A DNA stretch of 64,000 nt from NCBI RefSeq assembly GCF_036884655.1, contig NC_088327.1, positions 14,744,501 to 14,808,500 on the forward strand, given 5' to 3'. Every line of letters starts with the position of its first letter. The first letter of the stretch is position 1. This stretch comes from Musa acuminata AAA Group (lineage: Eukaryota; Streptophyta; Magnoliopsida; Zingiberales; Musaceae). A program made the translations under genes and the position numbers. Below are positions 47,034 through 61,700 of the stretch, piece by piece. A model generated the notes under the pieces. That model did no database searches. It saw only the letters and a list, made by a program, of their open reading frames with translations, and was not told the DNA's origin.

Positions 47034-49751
47034 GGGAATCAAATTCACTAACATAGACATTAATCTTACCATACCACAAATGACAAGGAAGTCGGAGCTG
47101 TGGAGAGGCGAATCAAACACTTAAAGAACGTCGAGAACGCCAAGAAAATTTGGATGCAGCGTCGGAGTCACCATATCTCTGCGTGGCCTCCACCCATGAT
47201 TTTGATTATATTCCCATAACAGCCCAATTAACATCTTTTAAGGCCCACCTTCCTCCATGTCAATAGTCGGCTGTGAAGGACCAGAATCCGTTGAGCAGTG
47301 GAAATCGTTCCACTTGCCTGTTTTCCGACCGCAGCATAGTACCAGAATCGGAAATTTTCCGATCGGCAGCGCATGTCACACATGCTCTGTGAAATTTCAT
47401 TGGCTACGCACAGCCAACCAGAAGGATCGGATGCAGTCCATGATTGCCAGCCACGCCTATATATACCAGAAGATGCAGCAGAGAAGTTGCAAGATGGATA
47501 TGAGGATGCTCGTCGAGGGCTTTGCATGAAGAAGCAGAGAGTGGAACGCAGCCAAGGATGACTTGCCGGTGTCTTCTCCTCGAAGGGAGAGTGGTTAGTT
47601 TTGGTGTCGCCGGCAAGTTTGTCCTTGGCTACGTTTGGCTCTCTTCTTCTCATGTGAGGCTTCCGCATGATTCCGGCTAACACCAAACGTGGACGCTATC
47701 AACTTGCAGTGTCCGCATGGATTCGGTAAGTAGCTGAAAATTTAGGAGTCCGACTGCATCCAGACAAAAGGTGGTGCCTATTGTCTTGACATTGGGACGT
47801 CGAGATCATGGGAATTCTTGCAAATTGAATGGTTAAGATGTTAGAGGTGAAGAAAGAAAGGGCCAAAACATTGTCGAACTCGGTCAGAAAAATTAGAAAG
47901 AGGAGGAGTGCGGAGGTAATATTCAATGTTCATCTACCTGTCTCGGTGCAGCACCAAGCTCCATTAACTTGCTGAAACCACCCATATCTGAAGCATATAC
48001 TGCAAAGGAGTCAAAATAGGAAATGCTGTTGGAAAAATTTTAGATAACAGTCAGTTTTCGAGCATAGTATAAACTACGAAGAAAAAAATATAAGGTAGAA
48101 ACTAATTTTGAGCAATAAACATAGCTCAGCAATTTCAGTGTGACAGAGTATGGACGTAAAAAAATCATAGGGTTTGACACAAAAATATCCATGTGAGAAT
48201 TTCTTCTTTGAATTTTTCAGCAAAGCAAGTGAACTTTAGATATTCCCTACGGCAAGGCACTATTCGAAATCCAAAAAGAGACAACTTTTCTACGAATAGA
48301 CCTGATCAAAGCTGATGGAATCTTATCTCTTAAACAGAGACAGCTGATTTCATCAAATCTAGGGCATCTTAAAAAGAAATTTTGCCTCCTGCTTTCTACG
48401 AGTGACGCGAATTTTTCGAGTTTCCATTTTCAAGCCATTCATATTCTTTTGTGGTCTGCCTTGTGTTGTTGAAATGTGGATTTGGACGTTCTCCCCCTCT
48501 GGTAAAGCCCCCCCTCCTGTTTGGAGGGTGGTGGGTTTGAACATAAGAAGTAGCATATCAGTCAGGCCTTCTTATAAAATCCAGGTAGACTATTTTCTTT
48601 GAGATGGTCTACTTTCGATTGGTACTGATTTCCTTGGCACCATCTCTTGTAATCTTCTGGAAATAAAATGACTATTAAGCTTAAGTATAACACTGTTACA
48701 TCATTCACATTTGCTGGGAGGCTGGTAGACATGCAAGACAGCCATACAGGAACAATGATCAAAGAAAGGAATGAGTTTCATCTTAGTTGTTCTTTGAGAA
48801 CAACTAGTCTGTGTTTTTTCTATCGGTTGATGACAAATCATAACTTGGCAGCTAGATATCAATGCCTCTTAACTTTTTTAAAAACTTTGATGATATATCC
48901 TAATGCCTCTTAACTTATTTAAAAACTTTGATGATATATCATAAGATCCTGAACTCAAAGTCACACTTATCTTTTGTAAAAAAAAAATTATTTCTAATGA
49001 TTTTTTGAACTTCTTCCAACATAACCTCAAATTTTATAATAAAAATAATTTAAAAAATAAAATAATTAAACTGTAATTATAATATTTATTAATAAATTCA
49101 TAATATTTGTAGTTACTGAAATATATCCAATCCAATTCAACGGGCTAGTTTTGATGAAAACTATATTTTTTTATAAACCATTTAAAAAATTAAATTTAGA
49201 AAACCTTATATTTAGAAAATAAAAATAAAAATAAAACATTATACGAAAAATATGGAAACCTAAGACGGTATGAACTTTTTCTTGAAAACACCATTCTTTT
49301 ACATTTTTTAAATGTTTTATATAGAATATGTATTCCAGAATGAGGAACTCTTTATCATGACTTAAACATTATTAAGACATATAAAGCAGTGAACATTACC
49401 TACCAGGGAATCGTTGACAAATCGAGACCGTTCAAAGACGCATTTGAGCTTGGTCATCAAAATTAATGAACCAAATTTATATGAAATCCTGAAAATTTAT
49501 TTCCACGTAAGTCCAACTTGAACATCAACATGAAAAATACTCGAGTAAATTCACTGGTTGACCTGTAAAGAAGTTTCATACTTCGATTCGAAACAAATCC
49601 ATTCATAAACTCGGAACTCTATAAGTTTGCAAGAGACTTATCCATAAGTCAACAAATAGTATAAACTAAATTAACAAGCATATAAATTAATGTACAAGCG
49701 ATGGTGCCAACCTATGTTAATGCACACACAAAATGAGATACCAAAATAGGA
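47033..49751. other. Intergenic region between Pumilio and LIG4, including LIG4 3' flank
   Basis: No gene was recognised. A 41-bp unit (AATGCCTCTTAACT...) is present twice in tandem at 48,861 and 48,902. The part 49,000-49,300 is very AT-rich. The LIG4 3' UTR should lie just below 49,752. Confidence 0.4.
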
Positions 49752-52700
49752 TCACCAATCTTCGAGGAGCTGACCAGCAACATCCTTGTAACTCACCTTC
49801 TTCTTTACTGGATTTGCATCAACGTTTAGCTTCTCCTTCTCACCATCAACCTTCTTCACTGGATTGGCATTGATATCTTGCTGCTGCTGTTTCTCACCTC
49901 CAAGACTGCAACTCTCGCCTTCCACATTTCTCTGGCTGAGACTTGGTACCATATCTAGTAACATAGCATGCAATGGATCTACCATCTGCTCCAACTTTTC
50001 GCCTTCCCCTAAGCGGTCTTCTATCACATGCATGCTATCTGATCCTACATCACTGTCTTTCTTTTTGTGCAGTTCAGCTGGATGCATATCTTCAGACCCA
50101 GTCTGACCCCAAACAACAAGTGTACCTCCAAGTGATTCACATGTTTTGGCACTCTCACCCTCGATCCTCATATTATCATTGGCACTCTCACCCTCACCCA
50201 TTATATTATTGTATTTTCTCGACTCCAGAGCTTCTTCTCGACCAGTTACTACTGCCGAATCGCTGCTCACTGATTCCTCTCTATCTATTTTTGCAGGTCG
50301 ATTTCCAATTCTTGCTCGCATACATCTAGTTGATCTTGGATTTCCCTTCCCTGTGTTTCTATGTATAGGTCTCGCTCTTTTTCCAGTTTCATATTTATCA
50401 AGCAATGTTGAGACACTCTGGTTCTCCATGTTACTGGTTGAAGCAGGAAGGCCATGCTCACTGAAACAAAAAGATAATAACTCAGATTAAGATCTGAACA
50501 CCAATAACAAGTTCAAGATAATTGCACAAGTGCTACTTTTTGCTTAATACTTCAGCCCATTTAAACAACTTGTTCATATACAAGTTGCTCACGAATGTTA
50601 ATGCCAGTAAGGAACCCATATTTGTTTACATAACAAGCTTAACCACCCAATAAAATAAGTAGCATCCTTGAAGTAATTAGTAAACTATATGCTCTTCACA
50701 GTAAATAATACCTTAACCAATTTTGTGAACTGTCTTAATCAGACACCATTCGCCATCTATGTTATGATTCCCACATTGACACCACCATCAAACTCTGCTT
50801 ACATAATCTTCTTGATAGATGATCTTGGCCGCGAAGAAAAATTAGATGTCAAACAAAAGGTTACTTTCTATATGTATTTGCTAACAAGTTGTATGTATAA
50901 ATTTAAACAATACAGGCTGCCTATCTTCATATTATCTTATTAAAAAGTAAAAGCAAGTTCACAACAACCAAAGAATGTCAGTGGGAATTAAACAGTGATT
51001 TAAAATGCACTAGGCGCCAAGGTCCCAAAACGCCCGAGCGAAACAAAAAACTCTAAAATATTAAAATATAAAAAAATATATAATATTATTAATCTAATAA
51101 ATAAATATTATTTTTTACAGTAATTAAAAATCTACTGTTAACAGTATATTATTTACTGTTAACAGCAGTTAGAAGGGAAGAGTATAATTATTAAAAGGGA
51201 TAAAATCACCCAATGAAACTGATAGTGAGAAGTTAGAACTCAAAAGAGAAACAGCGGACAACCACGGCAGCAGACAGCAGCAGAGGCAGCGACAGCGAAC
51301 AGCAGCGGCAGACAGCAGGCAGCGGCAGAAGCTGAGGAAACTCGATTGGTGATAGAGGAAGACTCGGAGGCAGCGGGAGAAATCGTCAGTGACGGAGGCA
51401 GAGGGAGAAATCGTCAATGAGGGAGGCAGAGGGAGAAATCATCAAGGTGGAGGCAGATGGAGAAAGCGCACGCTAGGGTTGGAAGTCGGGGTCGCGCGCA
51501 GGTTTTGAGGTAACTGCGTGCGTTACTTGGTTCAATCGAACCAACTAAAGCACATGTAATCAAACCCGATTGCCTTATATCAACCGGGCGCTTGCCTGAA
51601 GCGCTAGGCACTTGGGCTCGGGCGAGCACCCAGGTGGCACCTTATTGAAGCGCACCACCTGGCCCTTATATGAGGTGCTCGAGCATCTAAGCGAGCGCCC
51701 AAGCGCCTTTTTAAATCACTGGAATTAAATATGGCATGTAAGGTTATGATTTTGTATTTACTAATATCTAAACTGAGACAAAGCTCTCTAGCAAAAGAGA
51801 CAGAACTGTTACAGACAACTGTAGCAAAAACACAGTGGCCAACTAGTTACTATAGCCAACAGAAGGAAATTTACAATATTTTTGTTCTCAAGTTCTATCC
51901 TTTCCAAGAATCATTTTTCCGGAGGAATGCAAGACCACAGGAATACAAGAGAATCATTGTTATCAAGTGCTATCTTTTCCAAGATTTTTGTGATCAAGTT
52001 CCTTCTTTAACAAAGAAATGCAAGAGCATAGACACATCTAAATCACATCTCAAAATGGTTTGTTATGCATTTTGGAAAAGTGGTCTGAACGAAAATAGCA
52101 ACAAACACCAGAATTTTCTTTGTTTCCCTCTTTGTGTAAATTAAATAGGATATATTAGCACCAAATATTAAATCATCAAAATACTATAGCACCCAAACCA
52201 ATCAAACAAGTAACAAAATAATGATTAAAGGATTCACAAACAGAAGGCAATGGACATATATGAAAATCAGAAATTATACAGGTCAAACCATGGAAATTTA
52301 TTCCACTAATCAGAATTAATGAAATTATAAAGAGTCCTCTCTAGAGCAATTAAAGAATACCAAATAACATTAATACTAATTCCTGAAAGAAATAAGTACA
52401 CATTGGTTTCAGTGACAAACAAAAGAGAGATCAAATTTAACCAATAAGGACGTGAAAAAATAGAGTAGGAAGAGACTTCTTCAAAATCAATACCCATCAT
52501 CTTGTAGAGCTTAGAGTCAAGAACAACATATCAAAAATCATAAAGTTCAGGCTTTAATCAACCATCTGATTATCCAAGTCTCTTCTCTCATAGAGCACTC
52601 TGTTTTCTCTCTCAGTGTTTTTTTAATTCTTGCACTACGTTAGGGTTAGGATTTTATTTATGTGAACCCTATTAAACCCATCGTTTGCGACATGGGTAAG

Positions 52701-55700
52701 ACCCTCCAACATATATAAATTCCTAGAAAGCAAGCATTCACCAGGCTAGACTTGCATGTTATGAAAAACTTGAAAACCATTGCTTTTTTTCCCTTCTAAT
52801 CTGAAGTTATATATATAAGAAAAAAGTCTGAAGGGAAAGATCCACAACCGGTAGTTTCAAGGGAAAAGGAGAAACTAAAAATTCCAACCACTTATTTGAC
52901 TTGATTTTGTGTCTTTATCCTTGGAAACATCTCCGGAATTTCTGCACTTGCATCCACATCCCGTACACTCATGTCTTACACAATTGAGAATTTTATATCG
53001 ACACTTGCAACTGCAATGCTAAATTTACTCATTATTTTACTTTGTAACCTAAGCTATAAGTGCATAACATGTATGCATTACATAAATGCATATAACCTAA
53101 TGTATCACATCATAGTGAAGTCTCTAATAACATTGAAGATCAATGGTTAAACCAAACTTATGAAAAATAAACTTACAATACTTCAGAGGCCATCATTAAA
53201 TTCATTATTTCTAAAACTCTGAAGATAATTTTCACCAGTAAATTCTCAAGGATTTAACAGTTCTATGCAAGGATTCATCCCCTGTCGAATGGACATGTGT
53301 TAGTCATCAACCAATATGCCAAGACATGAAGTAACTGGCTGTCAGTATCCTGATTGTTCAAAAATTTAGAAAAGAAATTGATCTTATCAACAAGGTTGTG
53401 AAAAAAGGACACCAAAAATAATAGAAAAATCCTTCTGAGTGGCATACTTTCATCCATTAACTTCACAGGAAGAAATGCCAAGCCCCAGCATCTCCATGGC
53501 CAGCACAATCCAAGGTCTCAGAGCCAAAGGAAGCTTATCAGCATGAAAAGGTCTAATGAACTCAAAAGTTTAAATAAAGGAGGAAAGAAGATTATTTGAT
53601 GTTACAGACCAGCCATAACTTATGAGTTCAGCCAGTACGAGTGGGATACACATAAATTTCAGCCAGTATGCCCAATATGATCAGTTCTGCAGCCCACATT
53701 ATATGGCCCACACAAGTATGCTTGCTACTCAGAAAGGACAAGGCCAGCCGAATTCAAAGTAAGAAGCATCATTGAATCTAAGCACATAGTGCCAATAAAA
53801 TTACCTGTTATCAACTTCCAGATCTTCCAAGGAATCGGGTTTCAAATTATAAGGATCCTCAGGCAGCTTCTTGGCCTTCTTCACAGAATCTTCCAACCAT
53901 TGATATCTCACTATGTGTAACTTCTTGCTATGCAGAAGATGTCTATGTATAAGTGGAAAGCTGCAGAAGCATACAAGTTAAACCAACTTCTGAGAAATCC
54001 ATAATAGCACACTTCAGGAATAATTAGAAGCAATAGAGGTGAAGAAACAAAGGGTCCAGAGCAGATAGAAAGCGAAATTAACAGAAAGAAAAGATAAATT
54101 CCAAGGAAGATTATAATTGTGAGGCACTGGGCATAAAGTCATGCCAAGAATCATGCCCACATAAACTGCAGCAAATGACTGTGCATGCATAATGCTCTTG
54201 GAAAATGCACATGGCACAGCAACAAGTAAATTCTTAGAAAAACAAGGCATGAGGCAGTAAAGCTTAAGAAACATGTTTAAAGAGATTAAAAGAGACCGAT
54301 GATAATCCAAAAGTAAAAAGGTATACAAGAGAGTGAGAGACAAAACAAAGCCTGGGCAACTAAAAAGTAAATCCTCACAAACACACAAGGTAAAATCTTG
54401 GATACACAAATCAATGTAAAACACTACAAGATAGAGATATTGTACTTTAAGTCCATGCAATAGGTTAATCTCAGAGCAACAATTACCTCTTATATAAGTG
54501 ATCAAAGTTATAGCTTTCATTTGTCGAATAGACTAGCAAATGAGTAGCACACGTAAGGCTGTCACAAACTTCACCAGCATGCATTGTTATTTCAAGTCTC
54601 ATTCTCCTCAATGCAAGCTCTGATACTTCCTTGCAATCGGTATTTCTTAAGCGGCAAAATTTAGTGTCAGCTTGTGACTATGAAAGAATGAGAACAGTTT
54701 TCTTTATGATCTTTGTTTCATATTATATCATTCTCTGAAGTAGAAGTGATAACCACACAAAGCAAGTATAAAACTTACATGATAGGCAGTGCTTTAAAGA
54801 AGTAAATGCAACAACCTCGAAATAAGCACAAACTTTCCACTGGACAGTACTTCTTCCTGTAATACTCTACTCTGTCGGAACTTTCTAATCCAACAATATT
54901 GCTGAATATCTGGAAACACATTTAATAAAAGAACACAAAGTTAGACTCTTGGCAATGTGAAGCAACGAAAATAAAGAAGAAAAATCACTTTTTGTCTCTT
55001 TTCTTAAGCATTAGTCCATACTAAATAAAAAGTGCACACTGTGCATCTAAATGACCAATAAATAGCATTGCAGCAGAAGCATACACCAATTGCAATAAAG
55101 CAGTACAAAATATAAACCACCAGATCAACGCCATTGACTTGCAAACGAATTCTGAGCAAATCAATAAGAAACAAATCTCAGTAATTATTTGTTTGATGCA
55201 TTATGACATTGCTGATAGTCACAAAGCCACAGAATCCTTATTATTACTGTTGGGCAGGTAAGATAACTTCTGTCGAGTTATAACCTGTTTGATGTCTGTG
55301 ACGTCGAGATCCCAGTAATAATGATCTGAGAATGCATCAAATTCCTCCAGAATCTTTTTCCTTGAAGGACCGGCAAAAAACAGGAAGTACCTTTCAAAGT
55401 ACTGTAGTCAGGCTTGGGAGCTAAAACAACCAAAAAGATAATGCAAAAGAAACTATAGCTAAAACTAACTTAGGTTGCAGATGAAGAAGCCGCTTTTGTT
55501 TGCAACAATCCAAGACCCAAGAATAGTGAATGACATCTCCATGGTGAACTGCTGCCTGGTATTTAATTCCTGCTATATTCATGATGAAAATGTTAGGCAT
55601 ACTACCATAGCGAGCTTCTGTCTGATATCTAATTCCTGCCATATCCACAACAAAAATGTTAGCCATACAACCCTAGCTCCTAAAAGAGTAGACCTTTCTT

Positions 55701-58700
55701 TTCAGCTGCAATGCAGTGAGTTACTGAGTCATTAAGATTCATGGAGAATGTTCCCCCATTTTCAACCACTACTTTGTGAAAGTAGTCCACAGAGTAGGAA
55801 GGAGGAATGTTGACAAAGTCTAATTATGTCAAGGAAGTGATCATTTTTAGACTTCTAAAAAAATGATAGAAGAAATGGAATCATGGAGAAAGTAGCTAAG
55901 TTACCAACTACAACTGAGACAATCAGCATACTGTTCCCTTATGTTTCAACTCAGATATATTTGTACTCAGAAAGGAAAAGAAGTTATGACGGGCAAAAGT
56001 CATCAATAGGATACAAAACACCATGTTTGCAAATATGAAGGTCTCCTCTCTAACATCTGAGGTGTCAGTTTGGATAAAATGAGCCGGGACCACAGTCACC
56101 TTCTTCCTCTCTCCTCTCCTTGTGTTTCTTGTGTGTTTTGGATTTTCATTTTGCAAGCCAGCATCATCTGCCCTCCGTGTATTTCCATTGCTCGATTGAA
56201 CCAGTTCTATAAATGCTGAAATAGTTCAAAGTCAAAACAAATGACAACTGAAGATTGATGTGTTGATTACTATTAAATAATTTTGTGAAATGGAAGGCAG
56301 GCAATAATATAACATGTGAAGTTAGTTAAGACTGCATTCCCTAGGCTTTGTGCCTTAAAATCAACAATATTCCTTAGTGAAAAGTGTTATTGCCCCCTTC
56401 TTCAGTACTATTGACATATCCATGGGGACTGCAGAGCTTGTCCCTATAAGATGCAATTAAGAAGGTAGATATACCAACCAACAGTTGGACTCGTTGAGTC
56501 CATGTTAAGTACCTATTCTATCTATGTCACCATGTCTAAGGAGTAAACCATGACCAGAATCATGACAAGAGAAACTTTCTGACTTGTATCTAATAATGAA
56601 TCACAAACCACATATAAATGTAACTACTATCAGATTATGAATCAAATTAAACAAAGGCAGACAGCACTTCAAGAAAGACCTAATAATTCAAAAATTTTAA
56701 AGATCATATTTAAAAAGATTTCTTTTACATAGAAAATTGCTGTGCCTACTAGTGATTGTCAAGATACATAACATTCTGCACTGTAATAGGATTAGCACCA
56801 AATGGAATAATTAGGAAAAATGTCCAAGAAATAAGGACTCCTTTCTAGATTACAGGATTTCCATGACAACATTAATACCAAATTTATAAAAAAAAAAAAC
56901 CAATGGAATATGACACAATAGTTGGAATGTTGATTTTCATAGGTCCAACACACAGCCAACATAATTGGAAAGTGAAATTTGCATATATATATATATATAT
57001 ATATGGTCAAGGAATGCTTACATTGCACATCAAGACACTCATACCATGGCTTGTCATATCTCACCCGAGTAATTCGAGGGAATCTTAGACCATATGGTGC
57101 TGCAAACACCTTGGAAAATTAAAGCCATTATAAGTGACATCCTCGCAAAAACAAAATGCATCTTAAATAACACGATGAAGACAAAGGACAAAGGACCAAG
57201 GACTAGAATCACATATTATAAGTGAATATACCTCCAAGTCATGCAACATAGAAAATGTATATAGATCCAAGATGTAAATGGTAAATATCTTTGAAAAAAT
57301 TACATGCTGCAAACAAGTTGGTATACCGAGAAAATTTTGCAAAACAAGCAGCAGATAACATAAGTACCTCTGATTTAACTGTTCGGATATCGCTAGTTAT
57401 AGAGATAACAATTGATCTGCATTTACAAGAGTGACTACTAAGAGTTTGCAAGACCATAGGCCCATTCAAATGGGAATGAAGAGAGAAAAGGCTTACTGAC
57501 TTATCAGGGCTCTCAATCCATACATCTGGCCTCTCCTTTGAATTATTTGTAACTTCATAAAAATGTGGTACTCTCTTTGGGTACTCATTTTTCCTTCAAA
57601 AATGTCGCATATAAGAATAATCTTACTACTAAATCTCCAAATTTGATATTATGAATAAAAGAATACTAAGGAATAAAAACTAGAACATCAAATATCAAAT
57701 AGAAAGGCAATGGAAATCCTAAATTAAGCCTGAAAATGGTTGAGATTTAGATTGAATTAGAATCATGATGGACTTTTTCTGACACACTAAGAATGGTCCA
57801 ATCCAATATGCCAACACTTCGGTTAATATAGATTACAGCCTCTGTCAAATCCAATTGATATCCAGAAACTAGTGCAAGATCTGAAAATAGTAAAACTATT
57901 TTTGACTTCCAAGTGAAATGCAAGTATTTACCTTGCAGACTACCAAATACAGAAACCACAGTTATATTCATTTAAAAATTCCTTGTTACAATTAATATCT
58001 TTGCTTGTTAGACGACAACTAAGAGATTGTCAATTAAATAGAAAGGAAAAAAAAAAAGTATAAGAATAAAGTTAATCCATCACCTTATCTAAACTTAGTA
58101 GTAAAGTAAGTTGATCAAGCTTTAATATCTAAGAACCTAAACTAAATTTACTTTTGGGACAACAACTGATTGGATAAGCCCTCATCTCAAGTTAGGCCCT
58201 CTCTCTATTTGTACATCCTCCCAAAGCAATCAGAGGACATAGTGGCATGCTGATGGCCCTAAGTGAGAAAAAGAGAGAAGTACAAGATCTTAAAAAATCA
58301 ATGGTAAGGAGGACATAGTGGCATGTTGATGGCCCTGAGTAGGAAAAAGAGATAAGTACAAGACCTTAGAAAATCAATGGTAGGGAAAGGAAGGGAATGG
58401 AGCAGTGTTTTTAAAAGCGCTAAGTGCCGAGGTAAAACTCCCGAGGCGAAAGCGAGGTGCCCTATAATATTAAAATTTTATAAACATATATTACAATTGA
58501 TAAATATGATCATAAAAATAAAATGGCACATCAAATTAAAAACATATAGAGTACCAAATTACATTGTTCATCTTCTAATAACAAAATTATTAAAATAATG
58601 AAGTTTAACATCAAATTCAATAAAATATGCTAAATACGGTTCTACTGGTGAAGACCTACGATAAACAGTGTTTTCAATATGGTGCTAAACAGTTCCAACT

Positions 58701-61700
58701 CCCAACAGAAGAACAATGCACCACCTCAATATGGTGCAGGAAGTTAATCAAAATGAGAAGAATGGACTACGAAGATAAGTAACCAACAATTGTGAAGGAA
58801 GGAGAGGGCAACGAACAGATGAAGCTGTAAACAAAGGCAATAATGGCAAACAAAGCTGTAAACGAAGGTAGTGATGATGGACGAAGGCGGTGCCGACAAA
58901 CGAAGGCAACAGCAGTAGACAAAGCTGCGGATGAAGGCGACGACGACGAACGTAGGGTTTCGCTTTTAGGTTTGTCTCACCCAATCGAGCTCGAGGGCGA
59001 GGGGGGTTTGTGTTATGGTACATTAAGTGGTTCGATTGAACCAACTTGCTCGTTCAATCGAGCCATGCTCAAGCCCTAACCCAAATTGGCTCAAGGGCTT
59101 GCCTCGAGGTGCCTGGCGCTTGGGCTCAGGCAAGTGCCCAAGCGATGCTTCATTGAATCGTCTCGCCTCGACATTTTGTGAGGCACTCGGGCTAAGCCTT
59201 GCCTCGCCCAAGCACCTAGGTGAACACCTTTTGAAGACACTAGGATGGAGTGGAAGAACCTCTGAGTAGTAAGGTAGTGGCGTCAGGCTGTTAGTTTATT
59301 TCTACTTAAGAAGTACTCCACAAATTTTCCGATTCTACTTCATCTGTTGTACAAAGTAAATTACACAAAGGTAAAGAAATGAGAGACAGGGTTGATTGGT
59401 ACACAATGCAATTACATATACTTATCCAATCATATCAAAATATCCTATCTAGTTGGATTAGACCGCAGCTTAATCAGCTCAAGATCCAATAAATTGACAA
59501 GCCTACATTTGGCAACTGTAATTCCTGAGTTGTAAAGTTTATTTATCCTAATCGAGTCATGTTGACAGTTTTCAAACCCAATTAGACCAATTCATGGCAC
59601 AAAAAATTTAATGATCCAACCAAAAACCAGCACCCAGACCAACCAATTTCGCCTAGTCTGATCTGAAACTAGGTTGATGTTTGTTTTCTTTTCTTTTCTT
59701 TTTTTTCACTTGATAGCAATAACTATCTGTTTTATTTATTTATTTTCCTCATATTCTCCTCTCCTCTCCTCTCCCGGTTCTCTCTCTCCCAACTGATTCT
59801 ACCTCATGGTGCCTGTTGCTGCCTTGCCACTACTGCTTCTTCCTTCTCTGATACTCTTCCACTTCCTTGTATTTCTTCTCCTCCCCCACTTCTCTACCTT
59901 TTTTTCTCTTTGGTCTGCTGAAACAAATGGCACCATTTTGTGTGTCAGTGTGCCAATGTACCAAATGGTCTATATAAGCAAGGATTCCCTTTCAGGTATC
60001 GGACCCATTTCGACAATTTGTCAGAATGGGGTGTCTATGCCGATATACGAACATTTGGTACATCAGTGCATATTGATGATTCAACGAGGAAGAAAAAGAG
60101 GGGGAGAAGTGGAGGGGGCGATGGAGGAACAAAGGAGGTGGGAGGAAGGAAGGAAGAAGGAAGAAGTGGAAGAAGTGGAGGAAGAAGAAAGAAGAGGAAA
60201 AGAGAAGCAATAGTGACGAGGAAGCATCGAAGAAATAGTGGCGAAGCAACGACAACGAGGTGGCGACATCTTACACGAGAAAAGGGTCACGTTTGCAAGC
60301 CCTAATATTTTTTTTCTTTTTTAACATTGATTTTGAATAAGGTCCCACCATTTCTTTGAATTTTTTATTAATTTAATTGGACCACCCGAAACGTGATGGT
60401 CTACGTATCGGCCCATGCCCAAACCAATATGTATTGCCCATACCATACTGTTTCGAGTGGTATAGCAAACATTGTGATATACAATGCGTGTACCTTAATT
60501 ATCTTAAATAAAAAGAAAGAACTATAAACCATGGTTCTAAATCTTGGATACCGAACCTGTATTAGCTCCCCTAACTGGTATGGGTTTTGGTAGATACCAC
60601 AGTACCAAAAGAAGGAAGGAGGAGATGGGAGAAGCCGCCAGCTGCTATCATGCGGCCAAAGTCCCAAGAAGCGTAAGCTAAGAGAGAGAGAGCAATTTGG
60701 AACCATATAATGGTCTAGGAAAAATGTGGAACTTCACCACAAAAAATCATAATAAAAATAGTCAAACTAACGTAGCAAAACATTGCACCAACGACTGCCA
60801 TGCTACCAGCATGCCCTGACAAGCTCCTCATCATAGAGTGTGATAGGTTAAAATTGGCATTTCAGTTGACATCAACCGCTGTACTATTAATAAAGAGGAG
60901 GAAACTGGAAAAGAAAAAGGAAAAAAAAGAGAAACAAAACTATATCTTTCTCCTCTTCATTTCTCTCATTATCAAAAGTCCAAGTGACACCTAGAGTTTG
61001 AGAATCAGCTCTTAACATCTCTTTTTCTCTCTTCATTGTGTGCTGCGGCATTGCCTATGATTTCAAGCTTGAATTATGCTAAAGCTTTTAGCTACTCAGT
61101 TTGGAGAATTTTGACTGGTTCAAGTCAAAACAAATCACAACTTGTCACTAGGCCTCAAATGTCAAGTGCTCAAAACTTGGTGACCAGCGTTCTAGTCCCT
61201 AATTAGACTAGCATAAAACACCATATTGGGTTCATTTGCTGCAATAACCCAATCCTTGCACCAAACCAAATTTACAAACCTCAATAACACTAATCACTCT
61301 CCTATAGATTGACGCTTACTGGTTCTAATAGTTCCATACATTAAAGAGATTGTGCTATATCACAAATCAAGGTTCTGAATACCATACCGTACTGGTGTTC
61401 CGATCAGCTGTTGGTATGGTACGTACCAAGCGTACTAACATATGGTACACTAAGGTATACCAATGTACCACCCATACCAATCTTTTATCGGACCGGTACA
61501 TACCGTCCGTACCGAGCGGTATGGTACGGTATTGCAAAACCATGATCACAATAAAGCAATCAGCTAACTCTTTTATATTAGACAAAATTTTGAATGCTAG
61601 CAATATTAGCTACAGAAATGGCAGAGTTGACAACAAGATCTGACTAAGAAAGTTGAATAAAAATATACAAACATAGAATGTCAAACAGTAACAACAGTCA

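Noticed and set aside
47228..47686. 152-codon minus-strand ORF and overlapping plus-strand ORFs
   Set aside because: No domain, no splice context or conserved motif; the three overlapping frames on both strands suggest chance openness.
51169..51629. Cys/Leu/Ser-rich ORFs on the minus strand near 51.2-51.6 kb
   Set aside because: They lie within the hAT-like element and its CAG-rich minisatellite.
54014..54520. 168-codon hydrophobic minus-strand ORF
   Set aside because: Only its first few codons overlap a true LIG4 exon edge. The rest is intron between exons 54,487 and 53,960, and the hydrophobicity comes from T-rich intron sequence.
59806..60305. ORFs of 121 and 135 codons rich in Lys/Glu/Arg/Gly
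   Set aside because: Low-complexity purine-rich repeat inside a LIG4 intron, with equally long Ser/Phe/Leu ORFs on the other strand.
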